Shown piece by piece: positions 36,957 to 45,403 of a stretch of 64,000 nucleotides of DNA. How positions within the stretch are numbered: the stretch's first letter is position 1; each line of letters starts with the position of its first letter. Source of the DNA: Reichenbachiella sp. 5M10 (GTDB lineage Bacteria; Bacteroidota; Bacteroidia; Cytophagales; Cyclobacteriaceae); NCBI RefSeq assembly GCF_002742335.1, contig NZ_MDGR01000007.1, positions 1,182,501-1,246,500 of the forward strand. Reading direction: 5' to 3'. A program made the position numbers and the translations under genes. The notes beneath the pieces are model-generated. The model ran no database searches, was not told the origin of the DNA, and saw nothing but the letters and a program-made list of their open reading frames with translations.

Positions 36957-37064
36957 GGCCTAAAGATAGAAATTAAGTAAAAACCTATACTAGTATTGCA
37001 AAGAATATTGGCTTAGAAATTTTTATGTCACTTTTGTCTTTCTTTGGATTGGTTTTTTAATCTT

Positions 37065-37097
37065 TTTGATAATTTAGAGATTATCTTCATATTTTTG
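37065..37097 (+). promoter_or_regulatory. Bacteroidota-type sigma-70 promoter
   Basis: TTTG (37065-37068) and TATTTTTG (37090-37097) match the -33 TTTG and -7 TAnnTTTG elements of the phylum, spaced by 21 bases. The start codon of the SiaB-like gene is 38 bases further on. Confidence 0.6.
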
Positions 37098-37135
37098 TAC
37101 TTTTAAAGGAAAGTGGGTCTTTCTATACGTCTGGG

Positions 37136-37813
37136 ATGAATCAATTATCAAAGGATATGCTGGGGGCATTTGACGAGTGGAAGGAAGAACAACGGAAAAC
37201 AATAGAAATGATTGATCAGACAAAAACAGGTACCAAGTCCAGTGAAGAGGTCAAGAGTGTGAGTAGTTTTGATTTGTATAATAAGATATACAATGAAAAC
37301 GTACTGTTGATGTACAAAGGGGCGATCACTTTTGATTTGGTTACGTCGGTCATTGAGACATTGGATCGAAAAGTCGCCCAGGTAGAATCAGACAAGAAGG
37401 TACAAAAGGCGTTTTACAGCGCGGCAGTAGAAGTGGTGCACAATCTTTATCATCACATGGATGAGATCAAAGGGCAGTTCGAGGATATATCTGACTATGA
37501 TGCCAAGTCTGGTTTGATCACTGTACTAGCCAAGGAGAAGTACTACAACATCTTGACAGGCAATTTCATCCCAACCAAAAATACCTACGATCTCAAGTCA
37601 AAAATCGATGAGGTCAACACTACAGACAAAGATGGTCTGAGAGCTTTGTATAAAGAGACATTGAGCAATGGGCAGTTTTCGGACAAAGGGACAGCTGGTC
37701 TAGGTTTGATCCAATTGGCTCGTAAGACTGGCGAAAAGCTCAACTATAAGTTTGACAAAGTGAACAGCGAGTATTCGTATTTCACGTTTCAGGTCAAAAT
37801 CAATCGCGTCTAA
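37136..37813 (+). CDS. SiaB-family protein kinase (DUF6272)
   Basis: A 225-residue protein of the SiaB family, kinases with a GHKL-like fold known from the SiaABCD phospho-switch of Pseudomonas, where SiaB phosphorylates the small partner SiaC. The family pattern starts at NKIYNENVLLMYKGAITFDLV. An N-box-like AAVEVVHNLYHHMDE (about 101-115) and a G2-like GTAGLGLIQLARKTGEKL (about 182-199) follow, and it ends with SYFTFQVKI. The first 35 residues are charged and variable. No siaC-like or PP2C phosphatase gene is nearby. It is divergent from a histidine kinase and preceded by a clear promoter. Its substrate here is unknown. Confidence 0.83.
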   Translation: MNQLSKDMLGAFDEWKEEQRKTIEMIDQTKTGTKSSEEVKSVSSFDLYNKIYNENVLLMYKGAITFDLVTSVIETLDRKVAQVESDKKVQKAFYSAAVEVVHNLYHHMDEIKGQFEDISDYDAKSGLITVLAKEKYYNILTGNFIPTKNTYDLKSKIDEVNTTDKDGLRALYKETLSNGQFSDKGTAGLGLIQLARKTGEKLNYKFDKVNSEYSYFTFQVKINRV

Positions 37814-37913
37814 ATTCCTATTTGCATACTATTTGGTGTCGTAGGTGACTCTTCTCTACGAAACAGATTTCTATATTGGTCATAGTCGGAGCTATGATCG
37901 TGCTCGCTGTCTG

Positions 37914-39401
37914 TTAGTTAAATTCTACATTTTTTAGTTCCCCATCTACGAAGCAGGCACAACGCATGGATTGTCTAAGTACACCTGGTTTGAGCATGGA
38001 CTTGTTGAGGAGCATGCGTACACATTCTTGGATTCCTTCGATGATAGAAGGGTGAGGGTGAATCAGCTCGGCAAGCTCTTCGATTCCTTTGCCCATGGAG
38101 ATGAGTAGCGCCACAGCTTCTATTGAACTGGAAGCATGTTCTCCAATTACGCGCATGCCGAGGATGCGCATTTCTTCATCATTGGATACGATGATTTTGA
38201 TAAAACCTGTCGTGTTGCGCATGGCTATGGCACGGGAGATACAGCTGTAGTCCAGACAGACTACTTTGTATGAGATGCCCATATCCCTAGCCTTTACTTC
38301 GTTGAGCCCGACACCTGCGACTTCTGGCGCGAGAAACATGATCGTGGATATGTTTTCGTATAGGAGTGGTTTGACGGGGTTTCCAAACATTTTTTCTACC
38401 GCATACCGGCCTTCTAGTTCGCCGACATTGACCAAGGCTATATCTGCTGTGATGTCGCCTATCGCAAAGATGTTGGGAATGGAGGTTTGTGTGAGGTCGT
38501 CGATGATTCCTCGATGGTCTATGTCGACTTTGACTTGAGCTGAGATTAAGTTTTCGTAGTTGGGTACGCGACCGACCGATACCAAAGCCTTTTCAACATG
38601 AAACACCTCTTTGGAACCATTGTCATACTCAAGGGTGTAGACTACCAGTCCATTTTCAACCTTCATTTCGACGAGCTGGGAGTTGCGATGGACCAATACG
38701 CCTTTGCTTTCTAAGTTTTTTTCGATGATCTGAACGACATCTTCATCTTCGAAGGGTAAGATTCGCTGTCCTTTGTCTATGATGTGTACTCTTGTCTGTC
38801 CAAAATTGGAGAAGATCGTCGCAAATTCACAGCCGATGACCCCTGCCCCGACAATTACCATGCTTTTGGGGAATTCTTTGAGGTTTTCTATACCGTCACT
38901 TGTGAGTATGGTTTCTTCATCGATGGGAATATGATCTAGTTTTCGGGGACGACTACCTGTAGCGAGGATGATGTTGTCCGCTTCGATTTCTATGTCTTCA
39001 CCGTCCACTGTATGGACCGACACTATTCGGTCTTTTACCACTTTTCCTAGCCCTCGTACAAAATGAAAGTAATCACCTTGACTGTTGAGGTTGAGGTTGT
39101 GCATATGGTGCTCTAGGAGCTCTCGTCGTGTGCTTACTGCCTTGTCTACTTCCGATTTGAGCGTTTGGTAGTCGTGCTGTGGGGTCGGTAGGTGTGTGGA
39201 TTCACAGAGCATACGTAGTGCGTAAGCCTCTCGGGATAGCTCCCACCAAGTTTTGCTGGATAGGGCTCCATTGTGGATGCCGGCGCCACCTATTCTTTCT
39301 TTTTCGATCAGCAGTACTTTCTTTCTAAAATCAACTGCACGCATGGCTGCAGCGTATCCTGCGGGTCCTCCTCCTATGATACAGACGTCGTATTTCTCCA
39401 T
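37914..39401 (-). CDS. Dihydrolipoamide dehydrogenase-like flavoprotein lacking the redox cysteines
   Basis: A 495-residue protein with the full fold of class I pyridine-nucleotide disulfide oxidoreductases. The FAD site is CIIGGGPAGYAAAMRA (7-22), the second nucleotide site is SMVIVGAGVIGCEFA, FAIGDITAD is the FAD ribityl contact, and a C-terminal dimer domain carries HPHPSIIEGIQE (448-459). The disulfide segment, normally GGTCLNVGCIPSK, reads GGAGIHNGALSSK (38-50), so both redox cysteines are Gly41 and Ala46. A Cys-x-Cys (481, 483) lies near the C-terminus in MRCACFVDGE. It cannot use the usual disulfide relay; a transhydrogenase- or oxidase-like NAD(P)H reaction is possible. It is not near pyruvate or oxoglutarate dehydrogenase genes. 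It is divergent from a PqiA-like gene. Confidence 0.85.
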   Translation of the reverse strand: MEKYDVCIIGGGPAGYAAAMRAVDFRKKVLLIEKERIGGAGIHNGALSSKTWWELSREAYALRMLCESTHLPTPQHDYQTLKSEVDKAVSTRRELLEHHMHNLNLNSQGDYFHFVRGLGKVVKDRIVSVHTVDGEDIEIEADNIILATGSRPRKLDHIPIDEETILTSDGIENLKEFPKSMVIVGAGVIGCEFATIFSNFGQTRVHIIDKGQRILPFEDEDVVQIIEKNLESKGVLVHRNSQLVEMKVENGLVVYTLEYDNGSKEVFHVEKALVSVGRVPNYENLISAQVKVDIDHRGIIDDLTQTSIPNIFAIGDITADIALVNVGELEGRYAVEKMFGNPVKPLLYENISTIMFLAPEVAGVGLNEVKARDMGISYKVVCLDYSCISRAIAMRNTTGFIKIIVSNDEEMRILGMRVIGEHASSSIEAVALLISMGKGIEELAELIHPHPSIIEGIQECVRMLLNKSMLKPGVLRQSMRCACFVDGELKNVEFN

Positions 39402-39458
39402 CGGATTTCATGTTTATATGTATAGGTCGATAGCTGATCGATGATCTAATATTACAGA

Positions 39459-39508
39459 TTTATTCCCAATTAAAGGAATAAACACCACCGAATTGATTCC
39501 TGAATCAA
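39459..39508. promoter_or_regulatory. Two inverted repeats in a divergent intergenic region
   Basis: TTTATTCC/GGAATAAA (39459-39466, 39475-39482) is a dyad with an 8-base spacer. TTGATTC-CT-GAATCAA (39493-39508) is a near-contiguous palindrome. Both lie between the flavoprotein gene and the PqiA-like gene, where operators for divergent control would be expected. Confidence 0.45.
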
Positions 39509-39570
39509 CAGTGTATCCTTTTAGTTATAATGCGTATCATTGTAGTACTATAAAACACTGTTAGACGACT

Positions 39571-40077
39571 ATGCTCACACGTAATATTGCGGCACTTATT
39601 TTTACCTTAGCCTCTTTTGCCCTTCTCTTTCCAGGTCTGACCAACCCTATATTGGAAATCACTGTTTCTGCCGATTTGCCAATCATTGGCAAAACCACCT
39701 TTTACGAACAGACGCAGAGTATCCTCGAGACTGTGAAAAACTTGTGGGCTCACAATAACGAATTTGTCGCCGTACTCATTTTTCTGTTTAGTGTGATAGT
39801 ACCTGTGACCAAAGGTGTTATTCTATTGGTTGTGTTGCTGGTTAGGGATTTTGGACTGAAGCTTCGCATGTTTCGTGTGGTACAACTGATTGGCAAATGG
39901 TCGATGGCGGATGTTTTTGTTGTGGGGGTTTTTATGTCCTTTCTATCCTCTCAGTCCAACAGTTCGGTCGAAGCGCAGTTGCACAGTGGGTTCTACTACT
40001 TTGCGGGTTACTGCTTGATTTCGATGGTGGGGATTCAGGTCGCGAAGTTGCCGTTGAGCAAAGAGGGAGTAAGCTGA
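39571..40077 (+). CDS. PqiA-family inner-membrane protein
   Basis: A 168-residue paraquat-inducible-protein-A family protein with one domain and four membrane segments (about 6-24, 66-90, 105-125 and 140-160). The family core is visible in VAVLIFLFSVIVPVTKGVILLVV and QLIGKWSMADVFVVGVFMSFLS, where GKWSMADVFVV is the PqiA hallmark. PqiA proteins belong to inner-membrane parts of MCE lipid-transport systems in Proteobacteria, but no MCE-domain gene lies nearby, so the role here is open. The 278 bases after it hold no convincing gene. Confidence 0.85.
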   Translation: MLTRNIAALIFTLASFALLFPGLTNPILEITVSADLPIIGKTTFYEQTQSILETVKNLWAHNNEFVAVLIFLFSVIVPVTKGVILLVVLLVRDFGLKLRMFRVVQLIGKWSMADVFVVGVFMSFLSSQSNSSVEAQLHSGFYYFAGYCLISMVGIQVAKLPLSKEGVS

Positions 40078-40355
40078 ATGAAGGCTAGTTTGTGGATTGG
40101 GACTATGGTCACGAATTAGACCCGAAAGGATTAGTAGATGATCGGGGAAGTGTTAATTTTGTTGTGGCTGTTGGGATGAGGCAAAGACCTGTCCAAAAGG
40201 AAGAAAATGAACCTCATGAGAAGCCAAAGAATTACAATCAAACGGGCAATTACGTAGTTCTGTTATCAATAAAAACATGGAATGCGTTAATATCTTCAAT
40301 GAAAGTTTGATATTGTTGAAATTGTTGACACTTTTGGATTTTAATTATACGTAGA

Positions 40356-40784
40356 GTGAAAAAGCTAAAGCTGAAGACTGATTTTCTTTATGACTTTCAC
40401 TTGATAGGTATGATTTCTAAATCCAAAGAGTACACCGTCTCATGGGCCATCAACCAAGCTTTGGGGATCGGTTTGAAAAAGGAAGAGGATTTAGAGATAG
40501 AAATGAAAGGACAGGGAGTCATTCGTATATCAAACTGTCGGTTTGAGAATGACTTGATGCGTTTTTCATTGCTATCCAACACGCTGATTACAGGACAAAC
40601 GGCTACCCAAAAACTACTTGTTCCGTCATTAGGAAGCTTTGATTATTTATTGAAGATTGAAGAGTTCGAAGAAGATTCGGATTTGGATACTATCTACAGT
40701 CAGCTGAGGGGTGTCGACACTTTAGATTCCTTGGTCAAACTGGACGTAAACAAGATTAAAGAAAAGGAGAGTTTTTTATTTTAA
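40356..40784 (+). CDS. IPExxxVDY family protein
   Basis: A 142-residue Bacteroidota-specific protein of unknown function. The name-giving block appears as LLVPSLGSFDYLLKIE (about 85-100), and the start MKKLKLKTDFLYDFHLIGMIS is typical. The start codon is GTG. It precedes pyk by 14 bases and is probably co-transcribed with it, the usual association of this family. In many relatives the same pair sits next to acpP-fabF-rnc, which in this window lies about 18 kb away. No enzymatic motif is seen. Confidence 0.83.
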   Translation: MKKLKLKTDFLYDFHLIGMISKSKEYTVSWAINQALGIGLKKEEDLEIEMKGQGVIRISNCRFENDLMRFSLLSNTLITGQTATQKLLVPSLGSFDYLLKIEEFEEDSDLDTIYSQLRGVDTLDSLVKLDVNKIKEKESFLF

Positions 40785-40798
40785 CTAAATAGTATTTG

Positions 40799-42223
40799 AT
40801 GCAATCAAAAAGGGCAAAAATCATCGCGACTTTAGGGCCGGCGAGTGAAGACAAGGAAACGATCAAAAAGCTGATAGAAGCTGGTGCAGACGTTTTTAGA
40901 TTAAACTTCTCTCATGGTACGCATGAGGATCACTTAGTGAGAATCAACACCATCAATGAAGTCAATGAAGAGTTAGGTACCAATGTTTGTAAGCTCCAAG
41001 ATTTACAGGGGCCGAAGATTAGAATTGGTGAAATGGAAAATGGCGGGGCGGAAATCGTGCCTGGTCAGACGCTGACGATCATTACCGAAGATATCTTGGG
41101 TACCAGCGAAAAGGTAAGTACAACGTACAAACCACTAGCAACGGACGTGTCAGTTGGTGATTTTATTTTGATTGATGATGGTAACCTACAGGTGGAAGTT
41201 ATGTCTACCAATGGTACTGAGGTCACTACCAAAGTAGTCCACGGTGGCATCCTCAAATCTAGAAAAGGAATTAATCTCCCAGATACGGCGATCTCTTCGC
41301 CTTCTTTGACAGAGAAGGACAGAGAAGATTTGGAATTCGGTCTGGAGCATGATGTGGATTGGGTGGCTCTGTCGTTTGTGCGCAACGCAAAAGATATCGA
41401 AGAGCTGCGTGAGATCATTACGAGCAAAGGAAAGAAAACCAAGATCATCGCGAAAATCGAAAAGCCAGAGGCTGTAGCAGATATCGATGAAATCATCGAA
41501 GCGACTGATGCGATCATGGTAGCTAGAGGGGATCTCGGAGTGGAAGTGCAGATGGAAGATGTGCCTCCTATTCAAAAGAGTATCGTCAAAAAATGTAACA
41601 ACCTAGGTAAACCTGTCATCGTGGCTACTCAGATGCTAGAAAGTATGACAGAAAACCCTCGTCCTACTAGAGCGGAAGCCAATGACGTGGCAAACTCTAT
41701 TTTTGATGGAGCGGATACCGTGATGTTGTCTGCAGAGTCAGCGTCGGGCAAGTTTCCAGTAGAGTCTGTGCGTAGCATGGCCAAGTGTATTTCAGCGATT
41801 GAGAAAGCTTCTGATGCGGTATTTAACAAGCCTTGGGAAGAATCAGGTAGAACGGATCTTGGAGCGAGTAGTCTACTGGTGAGTTCTGCATGTAGACTCA
41901 GTAGAGCTGTAGGTGCCAAAGCGATTATCGGGATGACTAAGTCAGGGTATACCGGATTGAGCTTGGCTAAAAACAGACCAGAGGCTGATATATTTATCTT
42001 CACTGATGACAAGAGAGTTTTGCATTCGTTGAATTTGGTATGGGGGATCAAAGTGTTTTACTATGATGCACAAAAGCCAATTGATGAGACATTCGATGAC
42101 TTGGTAGCTATTTTGAAAGAGAAAGGATATTTGGAGACAGGAGATACTTACGTGACTACTGCTGCTATGCCTCTTCACTGGCAGTCCAAAACAAATATGA
42201 TGAAAGTCGATGTGGTAAAATAA
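40799..42223 (+). CDS. pyk: Pyruvate kinase
   Basis: Pyruvate kinase transfers phosphate from phosphoenolpyruvate to ADP at the end of glycolysis. The 474-residue chain shows RAKIIATLGPAS (start), RLNFSHGTHEDH, KLQDLQGPKIRIG, the B-domain (about 70-165), the catalytic lysine region KIIAKIEKPEAV, MVARGDLGVE (metal and substrate loop) and TRAEANDVANSIFDGADTVMLS. The ATG at 40799 is preferred to a TTG one codon earlier. It is co-transcribed with the IPExxxVDY gene. The regulatory effector site of the C-domain is not readable by eye. The assignment is firm. Confidence 0.97.
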   Translation: MQSKRAKIIATLGPASEDKETIKKLIEAGADVFRLNFSHGTHEDHLVRINTINEVNEELGTNVCKLQDLQGPKIRIGEMENGGAEIVPGQTLTIITEDILGTSEKVSTTYKPLATDVSVGDFILIDDGNLQVEVMSTNGTEVTTKVVHGGILKSRKGINLPDTAISSPSLTEKDREDLEFGLEHDVDWVALSFVRNAKDIEELREIITSKGKKTKIIAKIEKPEAVADIDEIIEATDAIMVARGDLGVEVQMEDVPPIQKSIVKKCNNLGKPVIVATQMLESMTENPRPTRAEANDVANSIFDGADTVMLSAESASGKFPVESVRSMAKCISAIEKASDAVFNKPWEESGRTDLGASSLLVSSACRLSRAVGAKAIIGMTKSGYTGLSLAKNRPEADIFIFTDDKRVLHSLNLVWGIKVFYYDAQKPIDETFDDLVAILKEKGYLETGDTYVTTAAMPLHWQSKTNMMKVDVVK

Positions 42224-42303
42224 TTTACCACTTTTGATAGATTGCGATAGCCAAATTTTATAGTTTTAAGCCGTTTTATTTCATTCCAAATAACCCCGGC
42301 TTG

Positions 42304-44124
42304 ATGCGACTTATAAAGTTTGGCTTTCTTTTTTTTCTCCCGTTATTTTTCTCGCTTGGTGCCCTCCGTGCACAAGACAATCAAGCTACCTACGAAAAGG
42401 CTAAGGACTATTTTGACCAAGGAGAGTACACCTTTGCGATGGAATATTTTCGTCAATTGACTGTTGGCAAACCATCCCATCCTTACAAGGACTATGCGGC
42501 GTTTTACTACGGGCTCTCTGCCTACAAATCTGGAGATCTCAATACGGCCAAATCCATGTGGCTACAGATGACCATGAAAAACAAAGGTTGGAACAACATG
42601 CCTGATGTGTATTACTGGTTAGCCGAGGTGTATTTCGCTGAGTCAGATTTGGACAATGGTTGTCTCTATGCGGTTCAATCTGGTTTGACAGTATCTGATG
42701 AGCTGATGCAAGCTCAGCTGTACAAGGTGGACTCGGTAGCTGAATTGGAGAAACTGCATTACGAGTTTCCAGACAATAGGATCATTGGATTGATTCTAGC
42801 CAAGAAGATAGTATCCTTGCCATTATCAGCTCGCAACGTTGTTTTGCTGGAGAATGTGATTGATACATTTGAATTTGACAGAGAAGCACTCGGGTTAGTG
42901 GACGTGAATGAGAGTGAGCTCAAAGATACTTACAAAGTAGCGGTTTTGTTACCGTTCATGTTTGACGGGTTGAATGATCCGAGACGTACGGTACGCAACC
43001 GTTTTATCATGGATCTGTATCAAGGGATAGAGGAAGCTGTCAAGGATCTCAACAAGAAAGAACAAAAAATTGAATTATTGGCCTATGATACTCGACGCGA
43101 TTCGAGTACGACAGCTCAGCTCTTGGCCTTGCCCGAAATGAGAGGGATGGACATGATCATTGGTCCGTTGTTTCCTGTGCCGAGTAAATTGGTGGCAGAT
43201 TTTAGTTTCCAATACCGGATCAATATGATCAACCCCTTGTCAACTACTTCGGATGTGGTAGGCAACAACCCCTTTTCCTTTCTATTCAAGTCTACAGTAG
43301 AAACTCAGGCCTTGGCCGCAGCGCAGTTGGCGATAGATAGTATTTCCAATCGTAGTGCGATGATTTTTTATGAGGACAATCAGAAGGACTCACTCAGTGC
43401 CTACACGTATGCTCAGCGAATCATGGAGGAGGGGTTTGAAGTTGTCTTGCTAGAGGCAGTGACAGATACCACTGTGCGATCGTCATATGATTTACTGACC
43501 GAAAAATTCGAAGTAGAATACACCAAACAAGAGGCAGATTCGATTCGCAGAGAGGACGATACACGTATCATCAAAGAAAAGCGATCCATTAAAGAAAAAG
43601 ATGTACAGGTCTACTACGAGGAATTTTTTAGGATAGCGCCGGATAGTATCGGGCACCTTTATGTGGCTTCTTCCAAAACGCTGTTTGCATCCAATTATAT
43701 TAGTGCTGTAGAGATTCGTGCAGATAGTACCAAGATCATTGGTCGTGGAGAGTGGAGGGATTCGGAGACTTTAACTTTCGAAGAGATGGAGCGCTTGGGG
43801 GTGTATTTTGTCGATCCGATGTATCTGGATGATGACAAGTACAGTTACAAAGCATTTAGAGATCGATATACCAAGAAATACAGAAAGCTCCCTGCCGAAA
43901 ATGCTTTGGTTGCTTACGACATGATGATGTCTGTGGGGTATCTAATGGTCAAATACGGCAATCATTTTCAGACAGGAACCCTGGATGAAGGGATGGTTAA
44001 AGGCAAAATATACAATGGACTGGAGTACGCGGGATACAATTCGAATCAACGTGTGCCTATTACCCGATTTGACGGAGCCCAGTTAAGAATAATCAATTCA
44101 GGAGATGGAAAAAGGGAAGAGTAA
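42304..44124 (+). CDS. TPR and periplasmic-binding-protein-fold exported protein (LpoA-like layout)
   Basis: A 606-residue exported protein with a signal peptide ending LRAQ (about residue 24). Residues 25-180 contain TPR-like helices (YEKAKDYFDQGEYTFAMEYF, YKDYAAFYYGLSAYKSGDLNTAKSMW, DVYYWLAEVYF). From about 210 the sequence has a type 1 periplasmic-binding fold (YKVAVLLPFMFDGL, DLYQGIEEAVKDLNKKEQKIELLAYDTRRD, MDMIIGPLFPVPS). This layout resembles LpoA, the outer-membrane activator of peptidoglycan synthase PBP1A, but no lipobox is present. An amino-acid ABC receptor is the formal family label. The ATG at 42304 is used, one codon after a TTG. The 3' end overlaps hemL by 20 bases, so the two are translationally coupled. 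Confidence 0.85.
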   Translation: MRLIKFGFLFFLPLFFSLGALRAQDNQATYEKAKDYFDQGEYTFAMEYFRQLTVGKPSHPYKDYAAFYYGLSAYKSGDLNTAKSMWLQMTMKNKGWNNMPDVYYWLAEVYFAESDLDNGCLYAVQSGLTVSDELMQAQLYKVDSVAELEKLHYEFPDNRIIGLILAKKIVSLPLSARNVVLLENVIDTFEFDREALGLVDVNESELKDTYKVAVLLPFMFDGLNDPRRTVRNRFIMDLYQGIEEAVKDLNKKEQKIELLAYDTRRDSSTTAQLLALPEMRGMDMIIGPLFPVPSKLVADFSFQYRINMINPLSTTSDVVGNNPFSFLFKSTVETQALAAAQLAIDSISNRSAMIFYEDNQKDSLSAYTYAQRIMEEGFEVVLLEAVTDTTVRSSYDLLTEKFEVEYTKQEADSIRREDDTRIIKEKRSIKEKDVQVYYEEFFRIAPDSIGHLYVASSKTLFASNYISAVEIRADSTKIIGRGEWRDSETLTFEEMERLGVYFVDPMYLDDDKYSYKAFRDRYTKKYRKLPAENALVAYDMMMSVGYLMVKYGNHFQTGTLDEGMVKGKIYNGLEYAGYNSNQRVPITRFDGAQLRIINSGDGKREE

Positions 44125-45403
44125 GAGCATATTCGCACAAGCGCAGACACACATACCAGGAGGAGTCAATTCGCCTGTTAGAGCATTCAGAGCCGTAGGG
44201 GGAGAACCCATATTTATGGAGTCTGCAGAAGGAGCTTACATGACAGATATCGATGGCAATCAATTCATTGATTTGATCAACAGCTGGGGGCCTATGATTC
44301 TAGGTCATGGCAATGGCTTGATTGCAGAGGCAGTCAAGGAAGCAGTGACCAAGTCTTTGTCGTTTGGGACGCCTACTTCGGCAGAGGTAGAGATGGCAGA
44401 TCTGATCTGCTCGATGATCCCTTCGATGGACAAGGTACGAATGGTCAATTCTGGAACGGAAGCAACCATGTCAGCCATACGCGTGGCAAGAGGGTATACA
44501 GGGCGTGACAAAATCGTCAAGTGTGAAGGATGCTACCATGGGCATGGAGATTCGTTTCTAATTGCGGCAGGGAGTGGAGCTGCGACCATGGGAGAGCCAG
44601 ATAGCCCGGGAGTGACCAAAGGTACTGCACAAGATACACTCACTGCTCCCTACAATGATCTCACGGCTATGTCTGAGATCGTGGCAGCACACAAGGGGCA
44701 AGTAGCTGCGATCATTCTAGAGCCTGTAGCAGGGAATATGGGTTGTGTCACTCCGGTGGCAGGATATCTCGAAGGCTTGCGCAAATTGTGTGACGATGAA
44801 GGTATTGTCTTGATATTTGATGAGGTGATGACTGGGTTTCGATTGGCACCAGGAGGAGCGCAAGAATTGTACGGGGTGAGCCCAGACATGACGACTCTGG
44901 GTAAAATAATCGGTGGAGGTATGCCAGTAGGTGCCTATGGTGGCAAAGAAGAGATCATGGATTTGGTTTCCCCCAAAGGGCCAGTCTATCAAGCAGGGAC
45001 CTTGTCTGGCAACCCAGTCGCTATGGCAGCTGGTCTAGCGATGTTGCATTATCTCGATGAGCATCGAGCTCTCTATGCGCAATTGGAGGCCACACAAAAT
45101 AAAATCGTCAGCGGTTTTCAATCCAATTTGGATAAACTGGAGTTGAACTATACGATCAATGCGGTGGGATCAATGTTTAGTCTTTTCTTTACCGACAAGA
45201 CAGTTTTGGATTTCGATACGGCCAAGACCAGCGATTTGGACCTTTTTGGGCGGTATTTCAATGCCATGTTGGAGCGTGGAGTATATTTGGCGCCTTCACA
45301 GTTCGAAACACTATTTTTGTCCAAAGCGATTGGTGATAAAGAGATAGAGCAGATCGTAAAAGCGAACTACGAAGCACTCGAGGAAATTCATAGCGTCGAT
45401 TGA
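44105..45403 (+). CDS. hemL: Glutamate-1-semialdehyde 2,1-aminomutase
   Basis: HemL is a PLP enzyme that converts glutamate 1-semialdehyde to 5-aminolevulinate in tetrapyrrole synthesis. The 432-residue chain has HIPGGVNSPVRAFRAVGG near the start, MVNSGTEATMSAIRVARGYTGR (phosphate site), CEGCYHGHGDSFL, VIFDEV-type LIFDEVMTGFR and the Schiff-base lysine K267 in TTLGKIIGGGMPVGAYGG. It overlaps the upstream PBP-fold gene by 20 bases and its TGA is followed immediately by the TTG start of priA. The assignment is firm; the close 4-aminobutyrate transaminases lack the GGVNSPVRAF start. Confidence 0.96.
   Translation: MEKGKSKSIFAQAQTHIPGGVNSPVRAFRAVGGEPIFMESAEGAYMTDIDGNQFIDLINSWGPMILGHGNGLIAEAVKEAVTKSLSFGTPTSAEVEMADLICSMIPSMDKVRMVNSGTEATMSAIRVARGYTGRDKIVKCEGCYHGHGDSFLIAAGSGAATMGEPDSPGVTKGTAQDTLTAPYNDLTAMSEIVAAHKGQVAAIILEPVAGNMGCVTPVAGYLEGLRKLCDDEGIVLIFDEVMTGFRLAPGGAQELYGVSPDMTTLGKIIGGGMPVGAYGGKEEIMDLVSPKGPVYQAGTLSGNPVAMAAGLAMLHYLDEHRALYAQLEATQNKIVSGFQSNLDKLELNYTINAVGSMFSLFFTDKTVLDFDTAKTSDLDLFGRYFNAMLERGVYLAPSQFETLFLSKAIGDKEIEQIVKANYEALEEIHSVD

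Noticed and set aside
37880-37897. Small inverted repeat TCATAG/CTATGA between convergent genes
   Set aside because: Only 6 bp and no T-run; too weak to call a terminator.
40092-40310. 72-codon open frame between the PqiA-like gene and IPExxxVDY gene
   Set aside because: It has a TTG start, no family resemblance and mixed composition; it looks like chance open sequence.
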